Source: Candidatus Zixiibacteriota bacterium (GTDB lineage Bacteria; Zixibacteria; MSB-5A5; GN15; PGXB01). From it: 37,894 nt of DNA. A model generated the notes under the pieces. The model was not told the origin of the DNA and ran no database searches. It saw only the letters and a program-made list of their open reading frames with translations. The position numbers were made by a program, and so were the translations under genes. Positions within the stretch are counted from its first letter, which is position 1, and the number at the start of each line of letters is the position of its first letter. This document shows, piece by piece, positions 16,626 through 25,345 of the stretch. The stretch is taken from positions 1 through 37,894 of the forward strand of contig JBFMEF010000128.1 in the NCBI GenBank assembly GCA_040753495.1. Reading direction: 5' to 3'.

Positions 16626-16784
16626 AATTGTCACTCTCCAGAAACTCTGAACAGCAATGTAATTAAAATGCGGTCCTTAAGCAAATGGCGGCAACTACGC
16701 TGCCGAGTGCGCTGAAATGAAAGTGACTTCCAGCTGATTGTTTCTTCCAGGAGCAGTTCAAAAGGCAGATCGAAAAATTCCCAA

Positions 16785-18728
16785 TTATTTTCCCTTCAAG
16801 CCGGTCTTTCGTGTATAGGTCAATAGCCCCCCCAGCTTAAGCAGTTCTTTTTGACGGGCGGTGAGATTCACCTTTGCCTTAAAACTGAATCCCTTTGATT
16901 TGTTGGTGATGGTGAAGTTCATTCTGTCCACGGAGTCAAGGCAATCAGAAATTTCCAGAATATCTCCCTGGCTCAAACGGTCATAATCTTTCTTGTCTTC
17001 GAACAGTAACGGCAGTAAGCCGAAATTGATGAGGTTGGAGTGATGAATCCGCGCGAATGATTTGGCAATCACTCCCTTGATTCCGAGATACATCGGCGCC
17101 AGGGCGGCATGCTCGCGCGAGGAGCCCTGCCCGTAGTTCTCACCCCCGACAATGAACCCGCCGTTTTTCTCTCTGGCGCGGGCGCTGAAGGTCGGGTCGA
17201 GCCGATAAAAAACGAACTCGCTGATTTTCGGGATATTGGAACGGAACGCCAGAATCTCGGCCGAGGCCGGCATGATATGGTCGGTACTGATATCATCTTC
17301 AACTTTTATCAGTATCTCGCCGCTGATTTGGTCCTGAAGAATATCTTTGGGAGCAGCCGGTACAATATTGGGCCCTCTGCGGATTTCCAATCTGGCGGCT
17401 TCATCCACCGACGCCGGCGGCACCAGATTGGGATTATCCTGATTAATACGTGACGGCAACTCCGACTCCGGCGCTTTCAGATTCATCGTCCTCGGGTCGG
17501 TTATGACACCGGCGATAGCGGTTGCGGCCGCCGTTTCGGGGCTGACCAGATAGACCTGGTCATCTTTCAGGCCGCTTCTTCCGCGGAAATTTCGATTTAT
17601 CGCCCGCACCGAATTTGTGCCGGGCGCCGGGACATGGCCGGTCCCGATACAGGCGCCGCAGGTCGGCTCGGCGACATTGACCCCGGCTTTGAGCAGGTCG
17701 GTCAGAAATCCTTCTTCCGCCAGAAGTTCCAGCGCCATCCGGCTTGCCGGATGTATGATAAAATTGACCTCAGGATGAACCTGCTTTCCTTTCATTATCT
17801 TCGCCACCGCCTTCAGGTCGGCATAAGCGCCATTGGTGCAACTCCCGACAATCACCTGCTCCACTTTGGTGCCCGCAACGTCACTGACCGGCACAACTTT
17901 GTCGGGAAGCGAGGGAAGCGCCACCAGCGGCTCGATACGGGAGAGGTCCAGCTCCATCCGGTCATCATACTGAGCATCTTTGTCCGAAAGCATCTCTCTC
18001 CAATCCCCGGGACGCCCGATACGGGCAAAGAAATCGCGGGTGATTTCGTCACTGGGGAAAAGGCTGGTCGTGGCGCCTAATTCTGTTCCCATATTGGTGA
18101 TGGTAACTCTCTGCTGGGCGTTGAGGGTTTTGACTCCGGGACCGGAAAATTCATAAATATTCCCCAATCCTCCGCGAATGGTGATTCTTCGAAGCATCTC
18201 CAGTATAACATCTTTAGCGCTTGACCAGGGTTTGAGTTCTCCGGTCAAGTAGATGTTGACAATTCTGGGCATGACAAAATTGTACGCCCCGCCCCCCATG
18301 GCGACGGCAACATCAAGCCCCCCCGCGCCGATAGCAATCATCCCGACTCCGCCGCAGTGCGGGGTATGGCTGTCGGCCCCGACCGCCGTTTCCCCCGGAA
18401 CCGCGAAATGCTCCAGATGAATCTGATGGCCTATGCCGTTCGCCGCTTTGGAATACCAGACGCCGAATTTCTTAGCCGCCGACTGCAGATAGAGATGGTC
18501 TTCCATATTCTCCGGCTTGACCTGAAGAACATTGTGGTCGGCGTAGCAGACCGCCAAACGGGCCCCAATACGGTCGATTCCGATCGCCTCAAAATGGAGA
18601 AATACCTGCGTACCGGTAATATCCTGCACCAGCACCTGGTCGATTTTGATACCTATTTCCGACCCGGGTTTCATTTCACCGGAGACCAGATGCGACTCGA
18701 TTATTTTATGCGCCAATGACTTGCCCAT
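16785..18728 (-). CDS. Aconitate hydratase, Aquifex-type
   Basis: 647 residues from ATG 18728, preceded by AGAGGATTGT. A TTG 18 bases upstream is in frame but would include the binding site. Iron-sulfur ligands are visible as Cys297 (G-S-C-T-N-G) and Cys357 and Cys360 (T-C-G-A-C-I-G-T-G). Substrate-binding G-A-D-S-H-T and the swivel-domain G-E-N-Y-G-Q-G-S-S-R-E are present. The length is shorter than AcnA (about 890) and matches the Aquifex-type aconitases. It catalyses citrate to isocitrate in the TCA or reverse TCA cycle, with a labile 4Fe-4S cluster. It appears monocistronic, with a -10-like TATAAT close upstream. Confidence 0.95.
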   Translation of the reverse strand: MGKSLAHKIIESHLVSGEMKPGSEIGIKIDQVLVQDITGTQVFLHFEAIGIDRIGARLAVCYADHNVLQVKPENMEDHLYLQSAAKKFGVWYSKAANGIGHQIHLEHFAVPGETAVGADSHTPHCGGVGMIAIGAGGLDVAVAMGGGAYNFVMPRIVNIYLTGELKPWSSAKDVILEMLRRITIRGGLGNIYEFSGPGVKTLNAQQRVTITNMGTELGATTSLFPSDEITRDFFARIGRPGDWREMLSDKDAQYDDRMELDLSRIEPLVALPSLPDKVVPVSDVAGTKVEQVIVGSCTNGAYADLKAVAKIMKGKQVHPEVNFIIHPASRMALELLAEEGFLTDLLKAGVNVAEPTCGACIGTGHVPAPGTNSVRAINRNFRGRSGLKDDQVYLVSPETAAATAIAGVITDPRTMNLKAPESELPSRINQDNPNLVPPASVDEAARLEIRRGPNIVPAAPKDILQDQISGEILIKVEDDISTDHIMPASAEILAFRSNIPKISEFVFYRLDPTFSARAREKNGGFIVGGENYGQGSSREHAALAPMYLGIKGVIAKSFARIHHSNLINFGLLPLLFEDKKDYDRLSQGDILEISDCLDSVDRMNFTITNKSKGFSFKAKVNLTARQKELLKLGGLLTYTRKTGLKGK

Positions 18729-18757
18729 ACAATCCTCTGAAATCAATTCACTGCAAT

Positions 18758-18763
18758 ATTATA
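18758..18763 (-). promoter_or_regulatory. Candidate -10 element for aconitase
   Basis: The minus-strand sequence TATAAT lies about 30 bases before the ATG at 18728, which would place the transcription start near 18751 with a leader of about 23 bases. No good -35 is seen at 16-18 bases, so an activator may be needed. Confidence 0.35.
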
Positions 18764-18882
18764 TCGTAGTTACAGTTTTACGCATCCAGGTACTTCAGGA
18801 TTGAAAATTATATTCTGACAATTGCGTTATTATAGGTCTGAATCGTGACGACTCGATGACCTTTATTCAACAACCTCAAGCT

Positions 18883-20463
18883 CTACCTCAAGAGTATCAT
18901 CTTCTTGGTCAGACTGAATTCATCTGATGAGAGACGATAGAAATAGATTCCAGAAGGAAGAGGCTTTCCCAGATAATCATGGGCATTCCAACTGACACGA
19001 TTTACGCCGCGCGCCGGTATCCCTTCAAATGGTGCCGCCACTTTCTGTCCGAGAAGATTATATATCGCCAGTTCTAAATATCCGGGACGGACAATAGAAA
19101 ATTCAATGACTGTCTCGGCGTTGAAAGGATTGGGATGATTTTGCTCCAGGATGAACGCTTCGGGAAGGGGGTGCGATATGTCCGGAATATCGCTGTGCAG
19201 TGAATCGGGAAGATTCAGGATGTAGCGCAGATCTGTGAGGGAACTGAGACGGTCGCTCCCTTGTCCGATACCCAGTTTCACCAGCACATACTGGCTGTCG
19301 CCGGCGGGGAAATCGATAGGCCCAAAGGTTCCAACAAAATGGGGATTCCCGGCGATAGTCTGCAAATCGCCGGTCCCGGTGACCGGGTCGCCGGGGTAAC
19401 TGAATTTGGTCCCGTTGGCTAAAGGCAACCCATTCCGTCGCAAACCCCTCATCAGGTTATAACTCTCCTCGGCGCTCTGCGGGTCATCGCCATTGGGATA
19501 ACTGATAAAAGAACTGAACGCAAGATTCTTGAATCCCGGCAGTCTGGCTCCAAAGAAATAGGCGGTATCGTCCATTGAACTAATAATCGGTCCATACAGC
19601 ATCTTCACTCCGATTGCCGGAGGCGCGCTGCCATAGACAGCATCGCTGTTGGTAGCGTTATAAGAAAAGATGATGCCGGAGAGGGTGTCGCATCCAGTCA
19701 GGTCGTCCTGAGTTCCTCCGATATCCGGGTCGAGAAATATGGAAAGATAGAAATCGGAGATATTCTCGGTTGACCTGTTGAAGAGACGATATTCCAAGTA
19801 AATGATTCTTGAGCGCGAGGTTGACTCTGACGCCCAGGTCAACTGACGCACTTCTATCCCCAGCGGGGCGCTGGAGCCGGCGGTAAGATTATGCGTAGAG
19901 GGATTGGCATCATTGTAAACGGAGAACAGGGTCTGATTGCCCAGAAGCAGCGGATTGCTGCTTCCATCGACCGGCGCCCCCTGTGACAGAGGCCACTCCA
20001 GGTAATCGGTATTTGGGTTGCTCTGCATGCTGTCGGAGTACAGCTTGTAAACGCGAAAGGCGGTTACAGTGTCGGCGTCGGAGATATATGTGTTTCCCTC
20101 CATCGGACCGGGCCAGAATTCCGTGCCGAATTCAGCAACCGCGACGCGCGTTTCTCCCGAGACTTTTCCCCCCAGCCAGAGACCACCCGAAAATAGCGGA
20201 GATTTTATTTCGGTTCCGTTTTCAATTTGAGCGATACTGAAATAAGGATAAAATGTCCCATAGTCATATCCAAAATGCCCCGAAATATCTCGTCCGAACA
20301 GCCCCCGGTTAGTGATGAACATCAAGATGGAATTGGCATTGATGAAACTCTCATTGTCAACCAGCCTCGGTTTCAAGTTGGATGGGAGATTTCCCCCCGA
20401 AGCAGCTGAAAAAAAAGCCACGATTAACAAACAAACGGCGATTACATTAACTATTGATTTCAT
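18883..20463 (-). CDS. Secreted protein with FlgD-like/T9SS-like C-terminal sorting domain
   Basis: 526 residues. ATG 20463 has GAGGAGG upstream on the minus strand. A signal peptide spans about 1-23. The central region (about 25-430) is a large beta-rich domain with many Asp, Asn, Gly and Tyr residues and no enzyme motif I recognise. The last 85 residues begin P-E-A-F-I-L-E-Q-N-H-P-N-P-F-N and continue through Y-N-L-L-G-Q-K-V, L-P-S-G-I-Y-F-Y-R to a basic end. This is the FlgD_ig/Por-secretion-type tail common in FCB-group exported proteins. It predicts surface display or type IX-like secretion. The cargo function is unknown. Confidence 0.85.
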   Translation of the reverse strand: MKSIVNVIAVCLLIVAFFSAASGGNLPSNLKPRLVDNESFINANSILMFITNRGLFGRDISGHFGYDYGTFYPYFSIAQIENGTEIKSPLFSGGLWLGGKVSGETRVAVAEFGTEFWPGPMEGNTYISDADTVTAFRVYKLYSDSMQSNPNTDYLEWPLSQGAPVDGSSNPLLLGNQTLFSVYNDANPSTHNLTAGSSAPLGIEVRQLTWASESTSRSRIIYLEYRLFNRSTENISDFYLSIFLDPDIGGTQDDLTGCDTLSGIIFSYNATNSDAVYGSAPPAIGVKMLYGPIISSMDDTAYFFGARLPGFKNLAFSSFISYPNGDDPQSAEESYNLMRGLRRNGLPLANGTKFSYPGDPVTGTGDLQTIAGNPHFVGTFGPIDFPAGDSQYVLVKLGIGQGSDRLSSLTDLRYILNLPDSLHSDIPDISHPLPEAFILEQNHPNPFNAETVIEFSIVRPGYLELAIYNLLGQKVAAPFEGIPARGVNRVSWNAHDYLGKPLPSGIYFYRLSSDEFSLTKKMILLR

Positions 20464-20784
20464 AATCTACTTCCTCCTCTATAATAGAAGTTTGACGCAG
20501 TTTCAGCCGTAATGTTCAACTGAACTTATATCTGCTGATTAAAAGCATCCCGGCAACAAGAATTTTGAGATTCAAATAGTGCACCGTTGTCAAAAGGTTC
20601 AGAGGGCTCAAAAAATCAATCCTTCCGCTTATGTTAATGCCTTGATATACAACGAATTGCGTTATCAGAAAGCAAAATCAGACATTTCTTCCGGTAAGAT
20701 TGAAACTTTTCGTTTTATTTATCGTCTTTTATGTAAAACATAAAAATATTATTGATTTATGATAAAAATGATATATATAACGAT
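20464..20784. other. AT-rich divergent intergenic region
   Basis: About 320 bases between two divergently transcribed genes, with no coding potential that I trust. The half next to the XRE regulator is markedly AT-rich and holds a palindrome at 20727-20745. The half next to the secreted-protein gene contains that gene's GAGGAGG binding site. No terminator, tRNA or repeat was found. Confidence 0.6.
20727..20745. promoter_or_regulatory. Palindromic candidate operator upstream of XRE gene
   Basis: TTTTATG at 20727-20733 and CATAAAA at 20739-20745 form a perfect 7-base inverted repeat around TAAAA. It lies 40 bases upstream of the regulator start at 20785, where autoregulation by a small XRE dimer would be expected. 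The AT-rich background makes chance similarity possible. Confidence 0.4.
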
Positions 20785-20997
20785 ATGGCTATAAAGATTA
20801 ACCTCGATTTGATGCTGGTGAAGAAAAAGATGTCACTTACCGAGTTGGCGTCACGTATAGGAATCTCGGTCACCAACCTTTCGCTTCTGAAAACGGGAAA
20901 GGTCAAAGGAATCCGATTCAGCACCCTCGAAGCAATCTGCCGCGAACTGGAATGTCAGCCCGGTGATATTTTGGAATATGAGCCGGATTTTGTCTGA
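20785..20997 (+). CDS. Small XRE-family helix-turn-helix regulator (YozG-like)
   Basis: 70 residues from ATG 20785. I chose it over an in-frame ATG 33 bases upstream because the family typically begins M-A-I-K-I-N-L-D. The whole protein is a single helix-turn-helix. Helix 2 to 3 is T-E-L-A-S-R-I-G-I-S-V-T-N-L-S-L-L-K, followed by K-G-I-R-F-S-T-L-E-A-I-C-R and C-Q-P-G-D-I-L-E-Y, as in the YozG/Cro-C1 group. Such regulators commonly sit beside membrane-protein genes and repress their own operon. Three small membrane-protein genes follow here on the same strand. Confidence 0.88.
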   Translation: MAIKINLDLMLVKKKMSLTELASRIGISVTNLSLLKTGKVKGIRFSTLEAICRELECQPGDILEYEPDFV

Positions 20998-21004
20998 ATC
21001 CGGC
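20982..21004 (+). other. Hairpin overlapping the XRE stop codon
   Basis: GCCGGATT (20982-20989) pairs with AATCCGGC (20997-21004) around a seven-base loop that contains the first two bases of the TGA stop (20995-20997). The T-tract after it is only ATTT. It could be a weak attenuator or terminator that lowers expression of the downstream membrane genes relative to the regulator, or an mRNA 3'-end stabiliser. Confidence 0.4.
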
Positions 21005-21046
21005 ATTTGCAGAAGAGTCTAAATAACATTTTCGGGAGTTACGACT

Positions 21047-21649
21047 ATGGAAGAGAATAAGTACAAGCTGGCCGGTTACCTGGCAATCGTGCAAGCGATA
21101 CTGTTTCCGGTTTCGATTGTCTTGGCAATTCTGGAAATGGTGGCAGCGAAAGAGCTCTTTAACATTAGAAGACCATTTATTGGTCCCACCGACCTGCTCA
21201 TGGTAACTTTCACCGTAATTGCAGTCTACACATTGCTTAAGTTCCGCCAATTACTTCATGAGCGTTACCAGTACCACGACCTTGATCTTTTGATAATGAT
21301 ATCAATCTGGTGGGCGATAATGTTTCAAGCGATAGGATTGGGGCTTGCCATTATTACTTCGATTCTTTGGCCGGTTGACAAGGTTTTGTTTGTCCTGGTC
21401 TATCTGGTCTTTATGACTGGCGCCATGGTGACAATCGGCATTGTCGATATTCTGATTGCGGTTAAACTTCTCAGGATTAAAGAGAATTTTGGCGAATACA
21501 TTCGCGCTTTTGCCTATATCACCATGGCGGCGGGAATCTGCGAAGTCACGGTTCTTCTCTCTCCGATGGCGCTGGTCATGGTACCGGTTTCCGCCATAGT
21601 CCTGGCGCTGATATTTTTCCGCGACCAGCAGGAAGTGGAGTTTGTGTAA
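21047..21649 (+). CDS. Multi-pass membrane protein, function unknown
   Basis: 200 residues after TTCGGGAGTTACGACT. Five to six hydrophobic segments are visible (about 8-32, 47-62, 82-106, 110-135, 148-168, 173-192), joined by short charged loops such as K-F-R-Q-L-L-H-E-R. There is no signal peptide cleavage site or known motif. The arrangement regulator then membrane protein resembles the widespread XRE plus DUF2975-type pairs, but I do not see the DUF2975 sequence signature itself. It may sense or respond to envelope stress, which is speculative. Confidence 0.75.
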   Translation: MEENKYKLAGYLAIVQAILFPVSIVLAILEMVAAKELFNIRRPFIGPTDLLMVTFTVIAVYTLLKFRQLLHERYQYHDLDLLIMISIWWAIMFQAIGLGLAIITSILWPVDKVLFVLVYLVFMTGAMVTIGIVDILIAVKLLRIKENFGEYIRAFAYITMAAGICEVTVLLSPMALVMVPVSAIVLALIFFRDQQEVEFV

Positions 21650-21694
21650 GAACCCAGACCGTTCCGAATGACGGGATAATTCGGAGGTGATTAT

Positions 21695-21970
21695 ATGGAT
21701 ACAGCAACAATCATTCTGATTATCGGTGCGGCGGCGGCATTAATCTGGCATGTGGTCGCGACTATTATGATTTATGATAATCTCCGCAAGCGGGGAGAGA
21801 AAGTGAGCTTTATTCTGCTGAGGCTTCTTTCCCCCTCGTATGCGGGCCGATACCGGGAGCTAACCAGGGAAGAGACGGGAAAGACCGGGCCGCTGTTCTT
21901 TCACTATGTTTTTTCCATCAATGCCCTTTTGCTCTTCATAGTGTTGGCGGTAATTGTGCGGGAGGTCTGA
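21695..21970 (+). CDS. Small membrane protein, tandem paralogue 1
   Basis: 91 residues, starting after an unusually complete Shine-Dalgarno GGAGGTGAT. It has an N-terminal membrane helix (about 5-28), a basic central segment containing K-R-G-E-K-V-S-F, a soluble R-Y-R-E-L-T-R-E-E-T-G stretch, and a C-terminal helix (about 68-90). It aligns end to end with the next gene, sharing I-Y-(D/N)-x-L-(R/K)-K-R-G-E-K-V, (R/K)-x-L-T-R-x-E-T-G and Y-x-F-S-I-N. Function is unknown. The strong binding site suggests high expression. Confidence 0.8.
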   Translation: MDTATIILIIGAAAALIWHVVATIMIYDNLRKRGEKVSFILLRLLSPSYAGRYRELTREETGKTGPLFFHYVFSINALLLFIVLAVIVREV

Positions 21971-21981
21971 TACAGAACTCA

Positions 21982-22257
21982 ATGGACCCTGAAACTATCA
22001 TCTTCGCATCCCTGACACTGGGCGCGCTAATCTGGAACGGAATCGCCGGTATGATGATATATAATTATCTAAAGAAGCGCGGCGAGAAAGTGAATTTCAT
22101 GTGGTTGAAAGCGTATGGCCCAAGGTATGCCACCAGATACAAAGCACTAACCCGTCAGGAGACAGGGAGTATCGGCGTTTTATATTATCATTATCTCTTT
22201 TCAATCAATCTGGCGCTTGTCTTTGGATTGATTACTATTTTTGTTCATCGCCTGTAA
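21982..22257 (+). CDS. Small membrane protein, tandem paralogue 2
   Basis: 91 residues, the same length and two-helix layout as its upstream paralogue, starting 11 bases after that gene's stop. GGAGGT lies further back than usual and overlaps the end of the previous gene, suggesting translational coupling. The paralogues have diverged most in the membrane helices and least in the K-R-G-E-K-V and L-T-R-x-E-T-G segments, which are probably the functional cytoplasmic part. Its 3' end overlaps the convergent ACR3 gene by 23 bases. Confidence 0.8.
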   Translation: MDPETIIFASLTLGALIWNGIAGMMIYNYLKKRGEKVNFMWLKAYGPRYATRYKALTRQETGSIGVLYYHYLFSINLALVFGLITIFVHRL

Positions 22258-23299
22258 AGTATTTCTTGCGAAAATAGAGCGCCACGTTAACCAATCCGAT
22301 GAGCACAGGGACTTCCACCAGCGGTCCCACCACGGCGGCAAACGCCACGCCCGATTTTATTCCGAAAACCGCCACCGCCACCGCTATGGCCAGTTCGAAA
22401 TTGTTGGAAGCAGCGGTGAAACTGAGCGTGGTGGCAATGCGGTATCTCGCCCTGGCTTTGCGACTGAGGTAGAAACTGACAAAGAACATCACCACAAAAT
22501 AGATTAGAAGCGGGACGGCAATGAGAAGAACATCAAGCGGAATCGTGACAATAAGCTCTCCTTTAAGCGAAAACATCACGAATATGGTAAAAAGGAGCGC
22601 TATCAATGTAAGGGGACTGATGCGGGGAACAAACTCCCGATGATACCATTCTTTCCCTTCTGCCCTGACCAGAAATAGACGGGTCAGCATGCCGGCAATG
22701 AACGGAATGCCGAGATAGATAAAGACCGATTCGGCGATTTCGCTTATGGTGATATCGACCGCGACCCCTTGCAGACCGAACAAAGGGGGAAGTTTGGTGA
22801 CGAATACCCAGGCAAAGATAGAATAAAAAAGGACCTGAAAGACAGAATTGAAAGCGACCAGACCGGCAGCGTACTCCGGGTCCCCCTCGGCCAGGTCGTT
22901 CCAGACTATCACCATGGCGATACATCGAGCCAGACCGATAAGAATCAAGCCCACCATATATTCGGGCTGGTTATGAAGAAAAGCGATAGCGAGAAGAAAC
23001 ATCAGTGTCGGTCCAATAACCCAGTTTTGAAGAAGGCTCAAGCTGAGAACTTTGAAATCGCGAAAGACCCGCCCCATTTCCTCATAGCGGACTTTCGCCA
23101 GCGGGGGATACATCATCAGAATCAAGCCGATTGCAATCGGAATATTGGTGGTTCCGACCGAGAATCTGTCCCAGAATCCGGCGATTTCCGGGTAGAAGTT
23201 TCCGATGCCCACTCCGAGACCCATCGCCAGGAAAATCCAGACAGTCAGATACCGGTCGAGAAAGGCAAGACGCTTGGGGCTCGATACAGCAGGAGACAT
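22235..23299 (-). CDS. acr3: ACR3-family arsenite efflux permease
   Basis: 354 residues from ATG 23299, which is nine bases after GGAG. A TTG at 23305 is too close to that site. About ten membrane helices are visible. The family motif around the conserved arsenite-binding Cys is present as [18 protein letters not shown]3 proteins extrude As(III) and Sb(III) using the proton gradient. The gene begins three bases after the arsC stop, so arsenate is reduced by ArsC and the product exported here. It is the last gene of the arsenic block. Confidence 0.93.
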   Translation of the reverse strand: MSPAVSSPKRLAFLDRYLTVWIFLAMGLGVGIGNFYPEIAGFWDRFSVGTTNIPIAIGLILMMYPPLAKVRYEEMGRVFRDFKVLSLSLLQNWVIGPTLMFLLAIAFLHNQPEYMVGLILIGLARCIAMVIVWNDLAEGDPEYAAGLVAFNSVFQVLFYSIFAWVFVTKLPPLFGLQGVAVDITISEIAESVFIYLGIPFIAGMLTRLFLVRAEGKEWYHREFVPRISPLTLIALLFTIFVMFSLKGELIVTIPLDVLLIAVPLLIYFVVMFFVSFYLSRKARARYRIATTLSFTAASNNFELAIAVAVAVFGIKSGVAFAAVVGPLVEVPVLIGLVNVALYFRKKYFTGDEQK

Positions 23300-23301
23300 C
23301 T

Positions 23302-23748
<447 letters not shown>

Positions 23749-23796
23749 CGCGTTTTCTCTTGGTCACTGTTACACCACCCAAAGATGCAAAGGTGC

Positions 23797-23814
23797 CCCA
23801 CCGCTTGCGGTGGG
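23797..23814. repeat. REP-like GC palindrome
   Basis: CCCACCGC TT GCGGTGGG is a perfect 8-base inverted repeat around two bases (effective loop CTTG), in an otherwise plain intergenic stretch. The extended form, GGTGCCCCACCGCTTGCGGTGGGT, looks like the short palindromic repeats that occur in many copies in some bacterial genomes. I see only this copy in the window, so repeat status needs a genome search. Confidence 0.45.
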
Positions 23815-23867
23815 TAGTCAATAGTAAGAATCCCGTCTTCAAAACCCATCCAAAATGTCACTTCTCT

Positions 23868-23882
23868 TCAAAATGATTTTGA
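23868..23882. promoter_or_regulatory. Palindromic candidate operator before arsC
   Basis: TCAAAAT G ATTTTGA is a perfect 7-1-7 inverted repeat, between the arsG-like stop (23911) and the arsC start (23748). Its size and symmetry suit a dimeric repressor such as ArsR or Fur-type proteins, but no matching consensus is established here. Confidence 0.35.
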
Positions 23883-23910
23883 TGATATCTCATTTAGCAC
23901 CGACACGGTA

Positions 23911-24603
23911 TCAAATCATCATCCCCAATATATATATCAATGAATAATAAATCCCGACCGCGATAAAGATGATACCGGTTATCCGCCGCATCCATTTTTC
24001 AATCAGGGTCATTTTGTTGAAGAGTTTTCCCAGCGAGCCGGCGCTGAAGGCTATTACGAAGGCAAATATCAGAACGGGAAGGCCTGTCGCGATGCCATAG
24101 ATTGAGGGAAGCAGCACCGATGAATTATTCTTCACCGACAGCGGGATAAGACTTCCAAAGAAAAGCGCCGCCGATACGGGACAAAGCGAAAGCGCAAAGA
24201 GAAAACCGAGCGCGGCCGCGCCCCAAACTCCCCCTCTCTCGGCCATTTTCTGAGATTTTTCCCCGGCGCCGAGGCTCGCCAGGCGCAACGGGATTATATC
24301 CAGCACTATCAGCCCGACCAGAAACAGCAGCGGCCCGAGGATTTTATTCATGTACTTCTGAAGGAAATTTGAAATGCCCGGTATCGAAAGAATTCCGGCG
24401 ATGACTACAACTGCCAGAAGCAGGTATGCCAGCATCCGTCCGACCGTGTAGGCCGTTCCGTTGATGAGGACCTGGCGGCTGCTACCGACTTTCCGCCCAA
24501 GGAAGGAAATCGCCGCAATATTGGTCGCCAGCGGGCAGGGAGAAATGGAGGTCAAGACGCCGAGCCAGAAAGCGGAGCCAAAGGCGAGCCAAAAAGAATC
24601 CAT
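23911..24603 (-). CDS. arsG: ArsG-like permease (DsbD/CcdA-type membrane protein)
   Basis: 230 residues with six membrane helices and the DsbD/CcdA-type Cys-Pro motifs S-I-S-P-C-P-L near the N-terminus and L-S-L-C-P-V-S mid-protein. The ATG overlaps the previous stop as TAATG, so it is translationally coupled to the arsF-like gene. Proteins of this type beside ArsF-like proteins are described as ArsG, a permease for trivalent aromatic arsenicals. The name comes from family and context as I remember them, not from a search. A thiol-electron carrier of the CcdA kind is the alternative. Confidence 0.75.
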   Translation of the reverse strand: MDSFWLAFGSAFWLGVLTSISPCPLATNIAAISFLGRKVGSSRQVLINGTAYTVGRMLAYLLLAVVVIAGILSIPGISNFLQKYMNKILGPLLFLVGLIVLDIIPLRLASLGAGEKSQKMAERGGVWGAAALGFLFALSLCPVSAALFFGSLIPLSVKNNSSVLLPSIYGIATGLPVLIFAFVIAFSAGSLGKLFNKMTLIEKWMRRITGIIFIAVGIYYSLIYILGMMI

Positions 24604-25073
24604 TATTCTTCTTTCAGGAAATCGTTTACTTCATCACGGATATAGATGCTGAAAGAGTTTTTGCTGTTCAGATATTCCCAGACCTTCTCCAGATTCTTCC
24701 AGCGCGCCTGTTTGCCGTCATGCATATCGACCAGCACCACCGACCTGGTATAGAGATTGTAATCTTCAAGGAAGTGCTGGTTACTGTCGAGGTCGGTGTT
24801 GACCACCTGCCAGAGAATTCTCCCGTCCGATAACTCCTTCTGAAAGAGGGAGTCGAGCGACTCTTTGGTGTACTTTTCTATTTTGATGCAGGAGGCGCAG
24901 CGGCGGTTGCCGTGAAAATAGAATGCCAGAAGTTGATGCGACGAATCCGCCGGCACAATGGAGGAATCGACCAAAACTGACGCTGTTTCGGTCGCTTTTT
25001 CCTGCGCCAGAGTCGTTGCCGCTCCCACCAGAAAAATGAGAGTCAGGATGAAAATTAGCAGGTTGCGTTTCAT
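24603..25073 (-). CDS. arsF: ArsF-like exported thioredoxin-fold protein
   Basis: 156 residues from ATG 25073 (AAGGGAAATTGT upstream). A longer form from 25103 would lack a binding site and delay the signal peptide. Signal peptide about 1-23. Cys59 and Cys62 (R-R-C-A-S-C-I-K) form a CxxC in a thioredoxin-like context, followed by an alpha/beta domain with V-V-L-V-D. It is reported under names such as nitrophenyl compound nitroreductase subunit ArsF. In the known arsEFG system, ArsE and ArsF reduce nitroaromatic arsenicals and ArsG exports the product. It sits between a small thioredoxin gene and the arsG-like gene. Confidence 0.75.
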   Translation of the reverse strand: MKRNLLIFILTLIFLVGAATTLAQEKATETASVLVDSSIVPADSSHQLLAFYFHGNRRCASCIKIEKYTKESLDSLFQKELSDGRILWQVVNTDLDSNQHFLEDYNLYTRSVVLVDMHDGKQARWKNLEKVWEYLNSKNSFSIYIRDEVNDFLKEE

Positions 25074-25095
25074 ACAATTTCCCTTTCCCAGTATC

Positions 25096-25329
25096 TTATG
25101 CAATCAGTTTTTTGATTTCATCTATCGAGGGGACCTTCCCGGAGAGTTTGACTGTTCCATCAACAGCCAGAGCGGGGGTCATCATGACGCCGAATTTCAT
25201 TATTTCCTGGATGTCGGTTACCTTCTCCAGCGAGTATTCCAGCCCCAGTTCCTTTGCCGCCTTCTCGGTCTCCTCAGCCAGTTTCTTGCATTTGGGGCAT
25301 CCGGTGCCAAGTATCTGGATTTTTTTCAT
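25096..25329 (-). CDS. Small thioredoxin-fold protein (redox-active disulfide type)
   Basis: 77 residues, a minimal glutaredoxin/thioredoxin fold with Cys11-Pro-Lys-Cys14 in G-T-G-C-P-K-C, and the cis-Pro strand M-M-T-P-A-L-A-V-D. It is cytoplasmic, with no signal peptide. It is the third gene of the arsenic block and 22 bases upstream of the arsF-like start. It could be the ArsE partner of ArsF, or the thiol donor for arsenate or organoarsenical reduction. The assignment to ArsE is inference from size and position. Confidence 0.85.
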   Translation of the reverse strand: MKKIQILGTGCPKCKKLAEETEKAAKELGLEYSLEKVTDIQEIMKFGVMMTPALAVDGTVKLSGKVPSIDEIKKLIA

Positions 25330-25345
25330 CGTTTATCCTTTACAT

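Noticed and set aside
15849-16715. 288-residue plus-strand frame opposite the Pat-like gene
   Set aside because: Shadow of the CoA-binding and ligase domains; no start signal or motif.
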